Assembly (NCBI GenBank): GCA_015680685.1
Contig: MNCI01029667.1
Span: 272,983 to 322,272, forward strand
From: Gnetum montanum
Taxonomy: Eukaryota > Streptophyta > Gnetopsida > Gnetales > Gnetaceae
DNA length: 49,290 nt
Reading direction: 5' to 3'
Shown: positions 20,801 through 32,535 of the stretch, piece by piece
How positions within the stretch are numbered: position 1 is the first letter of the stretch
How the letters are laid out: each line of letters starts with the position of its first letter
The notes under the pieces: generated by a model
Database searches by the model: none
What the model saw: the letters and a program-made list of their open reading frames with translations, nothing else
What the model was told of the DNA's origin: nothing
Made by a program: the position numbers and the translations under genes

Positions 20801-23281
20801 AAATTACAAGCATCAACCAAAACGCTACACGTAATAAAGGATAATATAGTAGAAGGATGCAAACTACAGAGAGCGCAGGGGATTTTATATGAATGTACCA
20901 AAACGTTCAAAGAATAAATGCTGTTCTTAAAAGATGAATTGTACCAACAAAACATATAGTTTTAGATTACTTAATTATATAACTGCATCACCGGTAAACC
21001 TCTGCTCACTTTCTACCTTACAATCCAAATAAGCTATATATGCACAGTTAGCCCATTTTTTAATTTCTTTTTGGAATAATCTGGGGATATTCACTGAAGG
21101 TCGGTTGTCTGATACCTTCTGAACGAAAATTGTTGATATTGCGTTGGCAAAAGTGAAATTTGAGCCCCAAACCAGCTTAGGGAAGCGCAGAATATTTGGC
21201 ATCGAGGGCATATCAATTGTATTTTTGAAAAAGGGAAAACTAGATCAAACCAAAAAGAAGCAAATCAGGTACATCATTGAATGGAAAAAATAGTTGTAAA
21301 AACAACTGCAGACCTGTAAGCCGCCTTCTGAGAAGGTCCGTAGGAAATTTAGACTTGTCAAAGCTGCAACCCAACCTGAACCAAGAGCAACAGCTCTTAC
21401 TTCCTCACCAAGGGGAAAGCGCATGGACCACTGTTAAGGAAAAAAACCAAATAGTTTAATAATCTAATAACGACTATGCTCAGTTCCATGAGAAAGAAAA
21501 TCTACAAACCTCACTGTTATTAGCCCAGCTACTGAATGGCTTGTACATAAGAACGCTTGGATTGTTCTCACCCTTTTGAGGGCTGGCAAAAACAACACCT
21601 GTTTCATTAAGAGAAGCCATGGTGAACCCAAAATAGTCCCTCATGGTTGGAATGCGGGCTCCACTACTTGTGTCATGAAATTCAACCTGAAACAACAACA
21701 ATAAGTAAGAATTGCTGCTCACATATTTGGAAAGATAACCAGAAGAAGAACACAGGCTAAACTAGCATGTATTCTTAGATTCTTTGAATGAAAACGCTTT
21801 TCTGAATACTGGAATGAAGAAAAAAAAGAACAAACTAATCCAGATTAAAAACAGGGAAAAACCAAAGAATCAAAGGCAAAATTTACCTCAACATGAGAAG
21901 ATCCTTCGTTCTCAAAAGTGATAGCACACCCAACGAGATTGTAGGTAAGAAAGCTCCTCTTCCCCTGCTGACGAGGAGTGGATCCAGGTTGAAAAGGCTC
22001 CTGCATTATTGCATATTTGTGTTTGAGCACATTCCTGGACATCACCTGTTTCTGATTATCCTCCTTGGCATTGGCATTGCTTTCTGCCTTATCAGACACT
22101 GCCCTTCCTGTCTTATTATTCCTATGATGTCTGCTCATCCTCCTGGGCATCTTGCACATCTCATCCTCACTGCTCTCACCCAAACCATCCAAGCTTCCCT
22201 GAGCACTTGCAGCACCTTCCTCCGTTTCATCCTGCAAACCCTGCTCCTCCTCCCTATACTTCCCCATAAAAACCCCCTCATCTTCATCCTCAATCCCAGA
22301 TCCAAATCCCACCACTGCTCCTTCACTGGGAGAAACCATATGATCAGGAACAGGATTTTCCCAAACCCCAACCCTGCCCATCACATCAATCACAGCCAGA
22401 GCATTCTCAGTGGGCTTCCATGAAAGAGACCAAATAGGGCTCTCAAATTTCTGCCTCCCAAGATCCTGCCTCTTGGCAAATTCCCAGATCAGAACCTCCC
22501 CATCAGACCCACAAGTAGCAATATATTTCCCATTGGGAGACCATGAAATCCCCAGAACCGTATCACAGTGGCCTCCCTTAAGACCACAAACTTTCTCAGC
22601 AGAATCTCTATCATACATAACAACATCGCCTTTTCTTCCTGGAACAGCCAGCATTTCCCCATCAGGGCTCCATCCCAGAGCATTCAGCAGACCCACATCG
22701 GATTCTCTACCAGGAGCAACTTTCTTCAGCTTATGCACAGCTTTTCCGGTGGCCAATTCCCAGAAAATCACAGTCCCCTCAGAATCCAGGGAAGCCAGAA
22801 ACTCATTCTTGGTATCAAAATCCAAGCTGATTACAGAGGTATCATGGGACTTAAGAAGCCTAGCAATGGAATTATCTATCGTACTGATAAGCTTGATTCC
22901 ATCATCGTCCCCAGCTGCTGCCAGAACCTGTCCTGGGCGATTGAAAGCCAGGGATCTGATGGGCAAGCTGAATCTGGTGACATTGCTCTGAAATTCCCCT
23001 TCCGGGTAAGAATACAGTTTCACGCAGTGATCCACAGAAGCGGAGGCCAGAGATTTCAGGTGGGGATTCAGAGCAATTGCTGTTACAGGGCTTTTATGGT
23101 GGCACAGGGATATGGGATTTTCTGTGGAATTGAGCGGGTACGAGTGGATCAGGATTTTGGGTTCTGCTGCAGCTGTGATGAGTTTCTTGGCGTGCCAGTC
23201 CCACAAAACACAGGCCCATGATTCTTCTGCGTCTGAGTCGCAGCTGTGAGATTGCTTCAGAGGAATGCGCGAGGACTTCAT
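17861..23281 (-). CDS. EOL1: Ctf4/AND-1 (WDHD1) homologue, replisome hub, 11 exons
   Basis: Exons: 23281-21887, 21686-21510, 21430-21314, 20025-19921, 19810-19676, 19568-19513, 19413-19302, 19224-19108, 18950-18824, 18730-18600, 18403-17861. All introns are GT-AG, all junctions keep frame, and the product is 1004 aa. Residues about 15-320 are WD40 repeats (for example GHCDTVLGISWSPNGKYIAT and GSDGEVLIWEF). An acidic linker follows (to about 415), then the SepB/Ctf4 second propeller and helical domain (HDTSSGARIPTMRDYFGF, SSWANNSEWSMRFPLGEE, LPLSPHSHLSWMGFSEEG, ENYWMVGLN), then a Ser/Lys-rich basic tail. There is no HMG box, as in other plant homologues. The family couples the replicative helicase to DNA polymerase alpha in the nucleus and, in Arabidopsis, supports silencing with LHP1. 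An upstream in-frame ATG (23476) would add 65 residues, but E2F-like sites lie there and homologues start near MKSS. Confidence 0.93.
20026..21313 (-). other. Long intron 3 of EOL1
   Basis: This 1288-bp intron is far longer than the other nine (about 80-290 bp). It is AT-rich. I see no transposon protein, tRNA or conserved ORF in it. Short ORFs inside are not conserved-looking. Exon 3 ends FSEGGLQ and exon 4 begins RLVFSLDGPVV, which joins as in homologues. Confidence 0.8.
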
Positions 23282-23412
23282 TTTTCCTGAAACTCTGTGG
23301 CGACGGAGTTGGATCGCAAAGAGCCTGTTACTGCTGCTTGTATTTTGAAAATTCGTGGAGTTCAAGTGCTCATCTTTAGGTTTCAAAATGGCGGAAGCGC
23401 GCGGTTTCGATA

Positions 23413-23444
23413 ATTTGCCGCGCAGTTGGGATTCGCTTTCGCGG
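23413..23444 (-). promoter_or_regulatory. Two E2F-like sites upstream of EOL1
   Basis: TTTGCCGC (plus 23414-23421) and TTTCGCGG (23437-23444) both fit the plant E2F consensus TTTSSCGS. They lie 130-165 bases upstream of the likely start codon. E2F control in S phase is the rule for replication-fork genes, so the position and gene type agree, but no experiment supports it here. Confidence 0.5.
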
Positions 23445-23928
23445 TATTTTGAATTTGAATGTTTGTTTGCCTCCAAATTTTTGTGGGCCTCGGAAACAAC
23501 CGTAATGGACGGTTGCTTTTCTTATGTGTGGAGCGTACTTTCCTCAAATCTTAGAGGATGAAGGAAAGGAAACTTATGGCTGTACAAAGGATTCTCGATT
23601 TCTCGTTAATTAAACGTTTGATTGGACTTTGATCCAAGTTTCTAGTAGGTTGGTGACTCTTAAGCATTGCAATTAAACATGGATGCCCATGCGTTTGTAA
23701 CCAAGGATTTTTAGGGTAAATTAAGTTTAAAATTTTTAAATTAATTTCAATGATTTGGTGATTTTGGTGATTCAAGTAATTTGGTGGATCTTGGATCTAA
23801 TTTGGGCTTCAAGCATTTTAGTGATTTGGGGTTCAGCATTTTGTATGTCAATGCCAAGAAAGCAACATATTCCATTTCAAGTAGTTTAAGGAAGTATAAG
23901 AAGTAGGGTTTGAGAGGAATGCAATAAC

Positions 23929-24560
23929 ATGGTTACAACTTTGAACTCCATGGCATCTAGAATTGAGCAATTGGAATCCATGGTTGAAGTCGTGGTCAAA
24001 AAAATACAAACCATTCCAACCACTATAGAGTTGAAATTTTCATTATCAAATGTTGAATCAACTCAAGTTTAGATAGATATGGATACTCTACACTCAAAGT
24101 TGGATTCTCTTGAGTTAAAAATAACAACTGCTCATTGAGGCTTAGAAGCAATTACTAAGAAAATGCATGAAGACAAAGAAAATTGTGACAAAATTCAGAA
24201 TCTTCAAATTTTGGGAATTCTTGAAAAATAAGGTGAGGATCTTTTGCAAGTCATGCCAAATTTCTTTACAAAACAAATGCACATTTCTTCTACCTTGATA
24301 ATTAGTGCAAATAGACTTGGTCCTAAGGGGGATAAACCTTAACAAATTATTGTTAAGTTTGCTCATTGGCATGGAAGAGATAAGGTTTGGAATAATAAAA
24401 GTATATTGAAAGGACATAACATTTGGATTAATGAAGACCTTACCAAATAAAAAAAATGTATGCAAAAAATCAAGAAGAATGACAAAAGTTAAATAAGCTC
24501 ATGTTGAAGGCAAATTTGCTTACTTGAATTGTAAATATGTTGCAATCATCAAAGAGAGGG
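23929..24560 (+). pseudogene. LINE ORF1 (coiled coil plus L1 ORF1p-like RNA-binding domain)
   Basis: From ATG 23929 one frame reads about 185 codons with at least five stops. The start is a heptad-like coiled coil (SRIEQLESMVEVVVKKI and SKLDSLELKITTAH). Then come LQILGILEK and, at about 24300-24450, ANRLGPKGDKP and IIVKFAHWHGRDKVWNNKS, then KGHNIWINEDLT. The latter blocks match the C-terminal domain of L1-type ORF1 proteins (Transposase_22-like). A frame change near 24485 leads to EGKFAYLNCKYVA, the usual end of that domain. The protein would bind and chaperone LINE RNA. All stops fit single transitions. Plant LINE ORF1s more commonly carry zinc knuckles, so this type is notable. Confidence 0.7.
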
Positions 24561-24599
24561 CAAATTTCCCAAAATAGGTATTTTCGTCTATCACATGTG

Positions 24600-25157
24600 G
24601 TTTCCTTAATATTTAAGGCTCATTGGTTAATAAAGTTGTTGCTTTAGGAACTAGTCATTTCTTTAGTGATTTTTATCTATTTATTTTTACTAAAACTTGG
24701 GAAGAAATTTCTTCAATTGTATACATTCCTAGCTTTCATATCATTTCTGTTAGAAATAAGTATTCTAATATGAAGGATAGACTTTTTAGTGGTATTGCTT
24801 ATTTAATTAAAAAGTATAGATATCATTCTATTAAAGTTGATGATACTAACCAATATTTATGGGTTCAAGTTCAAAGCATTTTAAAGGTTCTTTATATTAT
24901 TTTTTGTTATTTTATTCCAAAGGATTCTTCTATCTATAATTCTACTAATCTTTCATAAGAGCATTATTTTCAGTACCTAGGTCAAGATGTTGTAGAATTC
25001 TCCAAGCTTGGTAAAGTTTTTTTTGTGGTGATTTTAATCCTTATGTTGGACAAAGTCAAATTCAAAGGCTTGTTTGAAATTCTCAATTAAACTTTAGTGA
25101 AGAGCTCTATTTAGTTCATAACAAATCATTTGCTAAGCATAGTACAAATTAGAGGGG
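24600..25157 (+). pseudogene. LINE ORF2 endonuclease domain, truncated
   Basis: Following ORF1 on the same strand, 24617-24958 is open and reads NKVVALGTSHFFSDFYLFIF, then TKTWEE (TETW in active enzymes), RLFSGIAYLIKK, QYLWVQVQ and CYFIPKDSSIYNSTN. After a stop, about 24990-25050 gives EFSKLGKV and, one frame over, GDFNPYVGQ. These are successive motifs of the apurinic-type (EEP) endonuclease that nicks target DNA. The catalytic Glu of TETW is Lys. The reverse transcriptase is absent because the LTR of element C begins at 25158, so the LINE was cut by that insertion. Confidence 0.75.
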
Positions 25158-25384
25158 TGATGAGCGGTGAGGTACCCTTACGTCCAACCATACAAATCAT
25201 AGGTGTTCACATGTGATCTAGTCGAATTTCGTAGACTTTAATTACCAAGTACGATAGAGCTAAACGGTGAGTTCGTGTTGTCCATTCGTTATCTTCCCAG
25301 TCTCACTTGTGAAATGCAAGTGTATGGTTAAGTGTGACTGAGTCATAAGAATTTTATCATTTTATGTTTTATTAGTTTGATCGC
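25158..25384 (-). repeat. Element C 3' LTR, outer part (left of B)
   Basis: A minus-oriented LTR end starting TGATGAGCGGTGAGG and continuing CCAACCATACAAATCATAGG, as in the LTRs at 10551 and 41957. It abuts LINE DNA on the left, so it is the genomic-side end. Its continuation is 35356-36018, beyond inserted element B. Together they give an LTR of about 885 bp. Confidence 0.75.
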
Positions 25385-26231
25385 TGATGAGTCACGATAT
25401 TGGACCCCTAATATCGGATCCCCGATATTGGACCCTCAATATCAAAGATGCCGAAGCGATATCAGACATGCGATGTCAGAACCTGTCTCGTTGCCTATAA
25501 ATAAGAGACAGGGGGCACTTGGTTTTGCATTAGTTTTTAGTCCCTTAGCCGAACTCTTGTAGTTTTTTCTTTCCAGACTTAGAATTATTTCTGAGTGCCC
25601 ACAATAGGAGTCATAAAGTGAACGGATCTTTATTCGAGCATTGTGTACCTAAGCACACAGTGTGTCCAAAAATAAAGATGAACTCTGTGATAAATCTTGC
25701 AACATTCAGAATAGCTTAATTATTTCATTTAAATGTTATTTACTGTTATTTTCTACTCTCATTAGTTAATTAATTTTATTTTTATTAAATTGTTAATTAC
25801 CAACGATTAGCACACTCAATACAACCACTTCGAGCATACGTGGAACACTTGGTAACCCAATAATGACCAACGTTTGGTAATCCCAGTAGTGTTACATTGG
25901 TTCAGGATGTGTCTGGCAAGTGGGAACGGATGCTGGTGTTAGGACCAGTTAGACCCTAGTTGATTAGTTAAATCAAATTAGTTACTCAATTATTTCATTT
26001 CTCCTTTTTAAGCACCAAGAACATAGAACATAAAAAGCATAAAAATCATATACCTCAAGTTTACTTAACCATACAATTGTTCCTTACAAGTAATCTTGGG
26101 AAGACAACGATCGCATAACCCATCCTTGTTTTGTGTAAGCACGTAAGCACTTAATTCTTGGAGTTCAACCGAATCGTGCGTGAATGCTCGTATTCATATG
26201 GTTGGGCATAGGGGTACCTTGCCGTTCATCA
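25385..26231 (+). repeat. 5' LTR of element B
   Basis: 847 bp with TGATGA/TCATCA ends. U3 holds a cluster of ATATCGG/GATATTGG/GATATC motifs at 25395-25475. A TATA box CTATAAATA lies at 25494-25503. An AATAAAG motif occurs in the R/U5 part near 25672. Paired with 34520-35355. Confidence 0.9.
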
Positions 26232-26232
26232 T

Positions 26233-26251
26233 TGGCACTATTGCCAGAGAT
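26233..26251 (+). other. Primer-binding site of element B
   Basis: TGGCACTATTGCCAGAGAT begins one base after the LTR. Against TGGCGCCGTTGCCGGGGAT, the complement of the plant tRNA-Asp 3' end, all five differences are transitions, mostly at CpG. Confidence 0.75.
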
Positions 26252-26367
26252 TTTGTTGTGTGTGCGGTGATTAGAACTTAGGAAATCTTTCCATTGTTGG
26301 AACAAACCCTTAGGGTTAGTTATCCTCCAATCATCGAAAAAGAGTATTGCACACTGAATAATCAATC

Positions 26368-28880
26368 ATGTCTCCTTTTTCTTATGAGAGTGCTTCACCG
26401 CCTAAGTCCAACACAATGAACAATTGGAGATAGAGTACACATGATGATCCGCCAATGCCCTAATAGTTTCGCATGGCATACACTCATCCTGATGAGTATA
26501 TACCAAACTTTATCTTTATCCTCCACCAAGATGAACAACCGTGTTGACGTGATTTAGAAGGTAACATAGTGTTACCTCCTGATCACTCAGTCTTGAGCAT
26601 GCTTCTTCATGCTCTCACATGAATTGGTATGCAACACTTACAGGCAGAGTATGTTGTGCATGATCACGACTTGAGAGAGTATCGACCCATAGAGGCACAA
26701 CACCAAAGGGACCTACAACAGGAGAGACATTACAAATTTATGAAGGGAAAGTGGCCTCAAGATGTCCTGTATGTCCTAAGTAAAAACGAGGATGGTGAAC
26801 CTTCCTTGGGAGGTTTTCCACAAAATGATGTTCCTCTCATTGACTTCGGTCAAGGGGTTGTGTATCAGAATCTTCACTCAACTATTCATAACCCAGGTTC
26901 TGATACCAACAAACACAAAGGGTTCGAAAAAGGGACATGAACACATGACAACGATGGAAATTCTGATCGTAACCACAACCAAGGTCGCGACCATCAAAGA
27001 TAAAGTGATAGGAGCTGTCATGGTGCCAGTCCTCCTTCCTCTTCACCTTCATCATCTCTTTCCCCCTCTCCTTCGGGATTTGAATGTGGTCACAAAGGGA
27101 AAGACCATGAGGACAATGATAAGCGAAACAGAGATCATAGACAAAACAATCAAGAAAGGGGATGAGGGCATTCCAAAGAGACACATCACAAAAGAAGGGA
27201 GAGTAGGGAATAGCATAGGCATCATAAACGCCGTAGACAATACGATCACGATGAACCCCTACTCACCACCTGAAGTATGTTAGATATAACAAAGGTCGTT
27301 AGGATTCCAACAAGGCACCAAAAGGACAATAGGATTAAAAGACTAGACATGAACAACATCCCATGATTTGAAGGGGGATACGATGCTGATCCTCAAAACC
27401 ATCTACAAGCATTTCATGATGCATGTACCTTGCAAAATATAGAAAACAAGTGGCAAAAACTAAAGTTGTTTCCATAGACACTGATCAAGGAAGCAGAAAG
27501 TTGGTATCGGTCCTTAAAACCAGAATCCATTTGTTGATGGAGTACCATGTTAGAGCTATTCAATGATAAGTATCAAACATACTCTCGAGTGTCCAACCTA
27601 CGTAAGCAAATTTGAGGATGGAAACAAGGAGGACACGAACCCTTGGATGCTACCATGGGCCGATATTATGCATTATTACATCGTTGCCCTAGCCATGGTT
27701 ACTCACAAAGGGAACAACTACACCATCTCATAGATGGGCTTAGGTACAAAATGCAAAGAACCCTTGGGACTTATGCCCAAGGAAGGCTATCTAAGCTTAG
27801 AGCCCATCACATACAAAGATTGTTAGAGCAAGTTGCCAAGGAGGAACGGGAGTTAAGGAAAAGAAAAATTGCAAAAGAATACAACAAAGATCCTTCCCTC
27901 CAAAAGAAGGAAGTTAGATTTTGCGAAGATGAAGAAGATTCACCACTTGAAGACTTTGCCCATTCAAAAATTTGCATCAGAAGTATCGACAAAGGTAGAT
28001 CAAATGTGGAACTCCCTAGATGATAAATTTCAAACCGTTCTAAAAATAGTAGAGGAGTTTAGAGAGCAAAGTAGTGACTAAGAGAGAAGGAAAAAGAAAG
28101 AAGCTAAGTATGCATGTAACAAGGGTAAGAGCAAAGTTTTTGTCATTGAAGAGGTTGTGGATTTAGACACAAACAATGATGGCAGGTGTGAGATATGCCA
28201 ATATGACCATCCTAAAAGATGTTGCCTAGTAGTGTCACATATGTAAGAGTCTGGGGTGCATGCACTAAACCCACAATTAAATAGACAACAAACACCCTAA
28301 AGGTTATCTTATCCTCAAGGTAACCCAAGTTAGTTCCACCAACCCTTAACATATTATCCAAGTGGAGCTCCACCATAACCAAATAAACAGTATCAACAAT
28401 GGCAACACCCATAATGATGGGAAATGCCACTATCACATTGACAATACCCTTACCATCAACCTAACCCATACGGGTACTACGTTCAACAATCAATCTCTTC
28501 ATGTGACTCCACTAGTCACGTCACTCCTCAGCCTTACTACCAAACCCATGAGTACTATAGAACTCCTTCTCCTAAGAGTGATGTTTCACAAAAGTACTAT
28601 CCTTCTCATCCGACTACACCTCTTCCACCCTTAGCTCCATTACCACCTGCTCCAACTATGCAGGGTGAGCTTCCTGCCCAGCCATAGCAATGTAATGCTA
28701 CAAGGGCTGTCAACTCTCAACCTACTATTGGTTTGGATAACTGATCAAAGAAAAGACCTTTCTTTAGAACCAACAATCCAACCAAGCCCTTACCATCATA
28801 AGCGGCTTGTTATCCAAACACCTCATCATCATTTGAATCTTTAGAGCTTCCTTCGAACCAAAAACTGCACTCAACGCATA
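26368..28880 (+). pseudogene. gag of element B with Pro/Tyr-rich linker
   Basis: ATG 26368 opens MSPFSYESASPPK. Recognisable blocks are LQAEYVVHDHDLREYRP (26640), DPQNHLQAFHDACTLQN (27390), KLKLFP and LIKEAESWYRSLKPES (27460-27530), ELFNDKYQTYSRVSNLRKQI (27550-27610) and YALLHRCPSHGYS (27670). The capsid core is followed by a basic, Glu-rich stretch and a CEIC-x3-HPKRCC knuckle near 28190. 28240-28880 is a Pro/Tyr/Ser-rich linker leading to protease. Stops are frequent (TAG/TAA for Gln, TAG or TGA for Trp). Homologous gag copies occur at 8.6-10.4, 38.5-40.5, 41.2-41.8 and 43.65-44.09 kb. Confidence 0.8.
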
Positions 28881-28885
28881 TTGTC

Positions 28886-29400
28886 ATGTTGAGTCATGCC
28901 ATCATCGATTGGATTAAGGCTAGCCATCTTCCTAGGAAATTTTTTGATCTTGGAAGTCCTCTTATATACTTGCAAATCATTGAGAATGAGCCTTACAAAG
29001 CTCTTTTGAATTTAGGTTCTAGTGTTAACTTAATGTCTCAAGAAATGTACAAAGCTTGGAACCTTCCTCCACTAAAAAAGAGTAACATTCATTTAGAGTT
29101 GGCCAACCAGTCCATCACTACCCCATTAGGACTAATGAAGGACATTGTCATCACTATTTTTGGGTGGTCGTATCTAGCCAATTTCCCTGTGATCCAAGTC
29201 AACAATTGTAAGGGGGATTTCCTAATCATAATATGAAGAGCATGGCTGAGTACGATTGATGCGTGCCTAGGAATACATGATCTTTCCCTAGAAATATCAA
29301 AAGAAAATATGTTTGGAAAGATTAAGAAGAAGAAAGTTCCATGCATCGCATACAGTGACACAGGGTGTAACTACATGCAGAAGTGCTGGTTTATATAATG
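28886..29400 (+). pseudogene. Aspartic protease of element B, catalytic Asp lost
   Basis: Open from 28886 to 29236. IENEPYKALLNLGSSVNLMS is the active-site block, where ALLDLG has become ALLNLG (Asp to Asn), so the enzyme would be dead even without stops. It continues LPPLKKSNIHLELANQSIT, GDFLIII, a TGA-type break (TGA in place of Trp/Gly), then RAWLSTIDA. Same architecture as element A at 7.2-7.9 kb. Confidence 0.75.
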
Positions 29401-29899
29401 CTTAACATTGCCTGCATGCAACCAGTGTGCACAAATGATTGACATACAATGATGCCTATATGCAGTAGCCACAAGACAAGAAGGCACCCAGTGGTTGACA
29501 ATTGACCAAGAGAGCAATTCAACTATATGCATGGAACCAACTGAGAGCTTGACTGGTGCCTATATTGATAGCATATATGCATTAGAGCAAGTCCATTGCC
29601 AACTTCCAAGTACCGACACTAAAAATATCAACTAGGGGAAGTTGGAAATCCCTAACGAGTTTAAGCAAGAGCCCCTTGAGTTAAAACCCTTGCCCACCAA
29701 TATGGAGTACACATTTCTCAAGAATGGAAAACCAATAATCATTAACACTAAGCTTGCTCCTCAACAAAAATAAAGACTACTAAAGATGGTAAACAAATGG
29801 TCGAAAGCCTTTGCTTAGTCATATCCCAAATTAACTGGAATAGATCCTATGATATGCCAACATAGAATTTACATTGACCCCTCTATGAAGCCTCGATGA

Positions 29900-31180
29900 A
29901 AATCGCAAAGATGACTAAACCCAAAGCTTAAGCAAGTAGTTAAAGAAGAAATTGAACAACTTCTAAAAGCTGGGTTCAATCTACCCCATTGTTGATAGTG
30001 AATGGGTTAGTCCATTAGTCATTGTGCCTAAAAAGGGAGGTAAATGAAGGGTGTGTATAGACTTTAGGTTGTTAAACATGGCAACATTTAAAGACCATTT
30101 CCCATTGCCATTCATTGACCAAGTCTTAGATACCATTGCAAGGCATGGCTATTATAGTTTTCTAGATGGTTATAGTGGATATAATCAAATTCAAATAGCA
30201 TTAGAAGACCAAGCCAAGACTACATTCACAAGTCTTTGGGGGACATTTGCATATAGGCAAATGTCGTTTGGCTTGTACAATGCCCTAGCAACATTTCAAC
30301 GTCTGGTTCTTAGTATATTTTAGCAACAAATAGAAAATGGTGTGGAGGTTTTTATGGATGATTTCTCCACCTACGAAGTGGACTTTGAACAAGCATTGGA
30401 CCGATTAGAGCAAGTACTGAAATGATGTGTAGAAACCAACTTAAGGCTCAATTGGCAGAAAAGCCACTTAATGGTCCAAGAGGGCATTGTATTAGGGCAT
30501 AAAAGTTTACAAACAGGGATGGAGGTAGATCTTGAAAAGATTAGAGTCATCCAAGGAATCACTTGTCAACCTAAAATTATAATAGACATCTGATCATTCC
30601 TTGGACATACTGGTTATTATAGATGCTTCACTGAGAACTTTTCAAAGATTACAAAATCATTGGTAGAATTAGCAAAGAAGGACGTACCCTTTGAATGGAC
30701 CAAGGAATGCGAGTTAGCTTTCCAAACCTTGAAGTAGAAGCTTGTAGAAACACCCATTCTACAAGCTCCTGACTGGTCTAGACCATTCCACATAATGACT
30801 GATGTGTCCAAATTTGCTTTAGGAGTTGTACTTACACAGTTAGATGACCAAAAACGACCCTATTACATGCACTGTGCAAGTCGAAGTATTGCTAGTGCAT
30901 AGCTCAACTACACCACAATAGAAAAAAGAATTAATGGCCTTGGTATTTACACTAGAAAAATTTAGGCACCATGTGTTAGGCTATAAGGTATTTGTACACA
31001 CCTATCATAGTGCGACTCGGTTCCTTATGAATAAACCAATGGTGAGCCCTCATGTCATACGATGACTGGTGATCTTGCAAGAATTTGATATCACAATAGT
31101 AGATCGTAAAAGCACTGAGAATGTTGTTGCTAATCATTTATCTTGGCTACAATGGGACAACAAAGAGGATGAATACCCAA
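29900..31180 (+). pseudogene. Reverse transcriptase-RNase H of element B
   Basis: RT begins near 29900 (KQVVKEEIEQLLKAGF), and 30051-30323 is open: CIDFRLLNMATFKDHFPLPF, SFLDGYSGYNQIQIALEDQ, YRQMSFGLYNALATFQ. The catalytic box reads VFMDDFS near 30350. Connection and RNase H follow: SFLGHTGYYRCFTENFSK (30600), FHIMTDVSKFALGVVLTQLD (30790) and LQEFDI with ENVVANHLSWLQW at 31075-31150. Stops occur at several points. Ty3/gypsy order is confirmed by the integrase that follows. Confidence 0.88.
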
Positions 31181-31329
31181 TTTTTGATTGCTTCCCTAAT
31201 GAACTTCTCTTTGTAGGTGTAATAAACAATCAATCACCCATAGATACAAACTGGTATAGCACTATTCTTACTTATCTTCTCAAGCAACAAAACACCACAA
31301 GGGCTAGACATTAAAAAGAAACAATAGTT

Positions 31330-32450
31330 TCTCCACTGAGTCAAACACTTCATGGAAATCAATGGGCACCTTTACAAGGTATGTCCCGATGGCTTGGTCC
31401 AATGGTGTGTTCTCAACGCAGATCAATTGCGAGTCCTCCAAGATGCTCATGAGGGCCCTTGTGGGGGTCATTACACTGGGAGATGAACAACCATTAAAAT
31501 CTTGCTTGTAGGATATTATTGGCCTACATTGTTTCGAGACACTCATCATTTTGTCCAATCTTGTGAGTGCTGCCAACGCGATGGGGGAATGACTACTAGA
31601 ATGGAAGGTCCACAACAATGGATTCAACCCTTAGAACCTTTTGACATATGGGGAATTGATTTTATGGGGCCTATTACACCCATGTCCAATGGAAAAGCAT
31701 ATATTGTTGTTGTTGTTGACTATTTTACAAAGTGGGCAGAAGCAGCCACTATTACGAACTATACATCATCTACTGCTACACAATTTGTTCAACAACAAAT
31801 TGTAAATAGGTTTGGGGTGCCTCGTGCACTTATTTTTGATAATGGCACACACTTTACAAGTGCAACTTTTCAAAAGTTGATGCAATGCTTAGGAGTTGAG
31901 CATAAACTAACTACACAATATCTTCCTCAACCGAATGGTCAAACCGAAGTCACTAATAGGGAAATTACAAAAATATTGATACGAACCATCAACAAATATA
32001 GGTGAGATTGGAGCACCAAACTAAACAATGCTCTTTGGACATACTGCTCCACATGGAAACTCCCTATAGGCTATTCTCCCTATGAGTTAGTGTATAGTAA
32101 ACTTCCAATGCTTCCTATCCAAACTGAGATCCGTACACTATGTACAACATGTGACCTTAACCTTGACGTCAGTCTAGCACAAAAAGAATGATTAATGAAT
32201 CTTAACTTGCTAGATGAGAACTGATTAGCCACCCTGTCATCCAATGAACTGCATAAGGCCTTCAACAAACAATGTCATGACCTATAAATTAGAAAAGTCA
32301 AATACCAACCAAGAGATAAGGTTTTTTATTAGAATCCCGCACATGTACCACAACGAACTAAATTTCAAACAATGTGGGAAGGACCTTATATCATTTATAA
32401 AACTTTTCCTTCAAGAGCCATGATGATCTATAAACCTGGAAGCACGAATA
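31330..32450 (+). pseudogene. Integrase of element B, near-intact catalytic core
   Basis: The HHCC zinc site spans about 31450-31580 (HEGPCGGH, then SCECCQRD). 31502-32005 is open and contains WGIDFMGPITPMSNGK (Asp 1), IFDNGTHF (Asp 2) and QPNGQTEVTNREI (Glu), so the DDE triad is complete, unlike element A. After a TGA at 32003 the C-terminal domain continues (YSPYELVY, then TMWEGPYIIYKTFPSRAMM) to about 32535. It would insert element cDNA. Several later stops (for example near 32190, 32225 and 32285) leave it non-functional. Confidence 0.88.
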
Positions 32451-32535
32451 AGAAATTATTGGTCAACATTCAACAAACCAAACCCTTCCATGCATCCAAA
32501 ACGGCTAGTACTAACACTACCTCTATAGATGGATA

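Noticed and set aside
21893-22423. Long plus-strand frames opposite EOL1 exon 1 (also 22410-23221)
   Set aside because: They are antisense shadows of the WD40 coding exon with no homology of their own.
23282-23476. N-terminal 65-residue extension of EOL1
   Set aside because: Basic, low-complexity, contains E2F-like sites, and homologues begin near MKSS.
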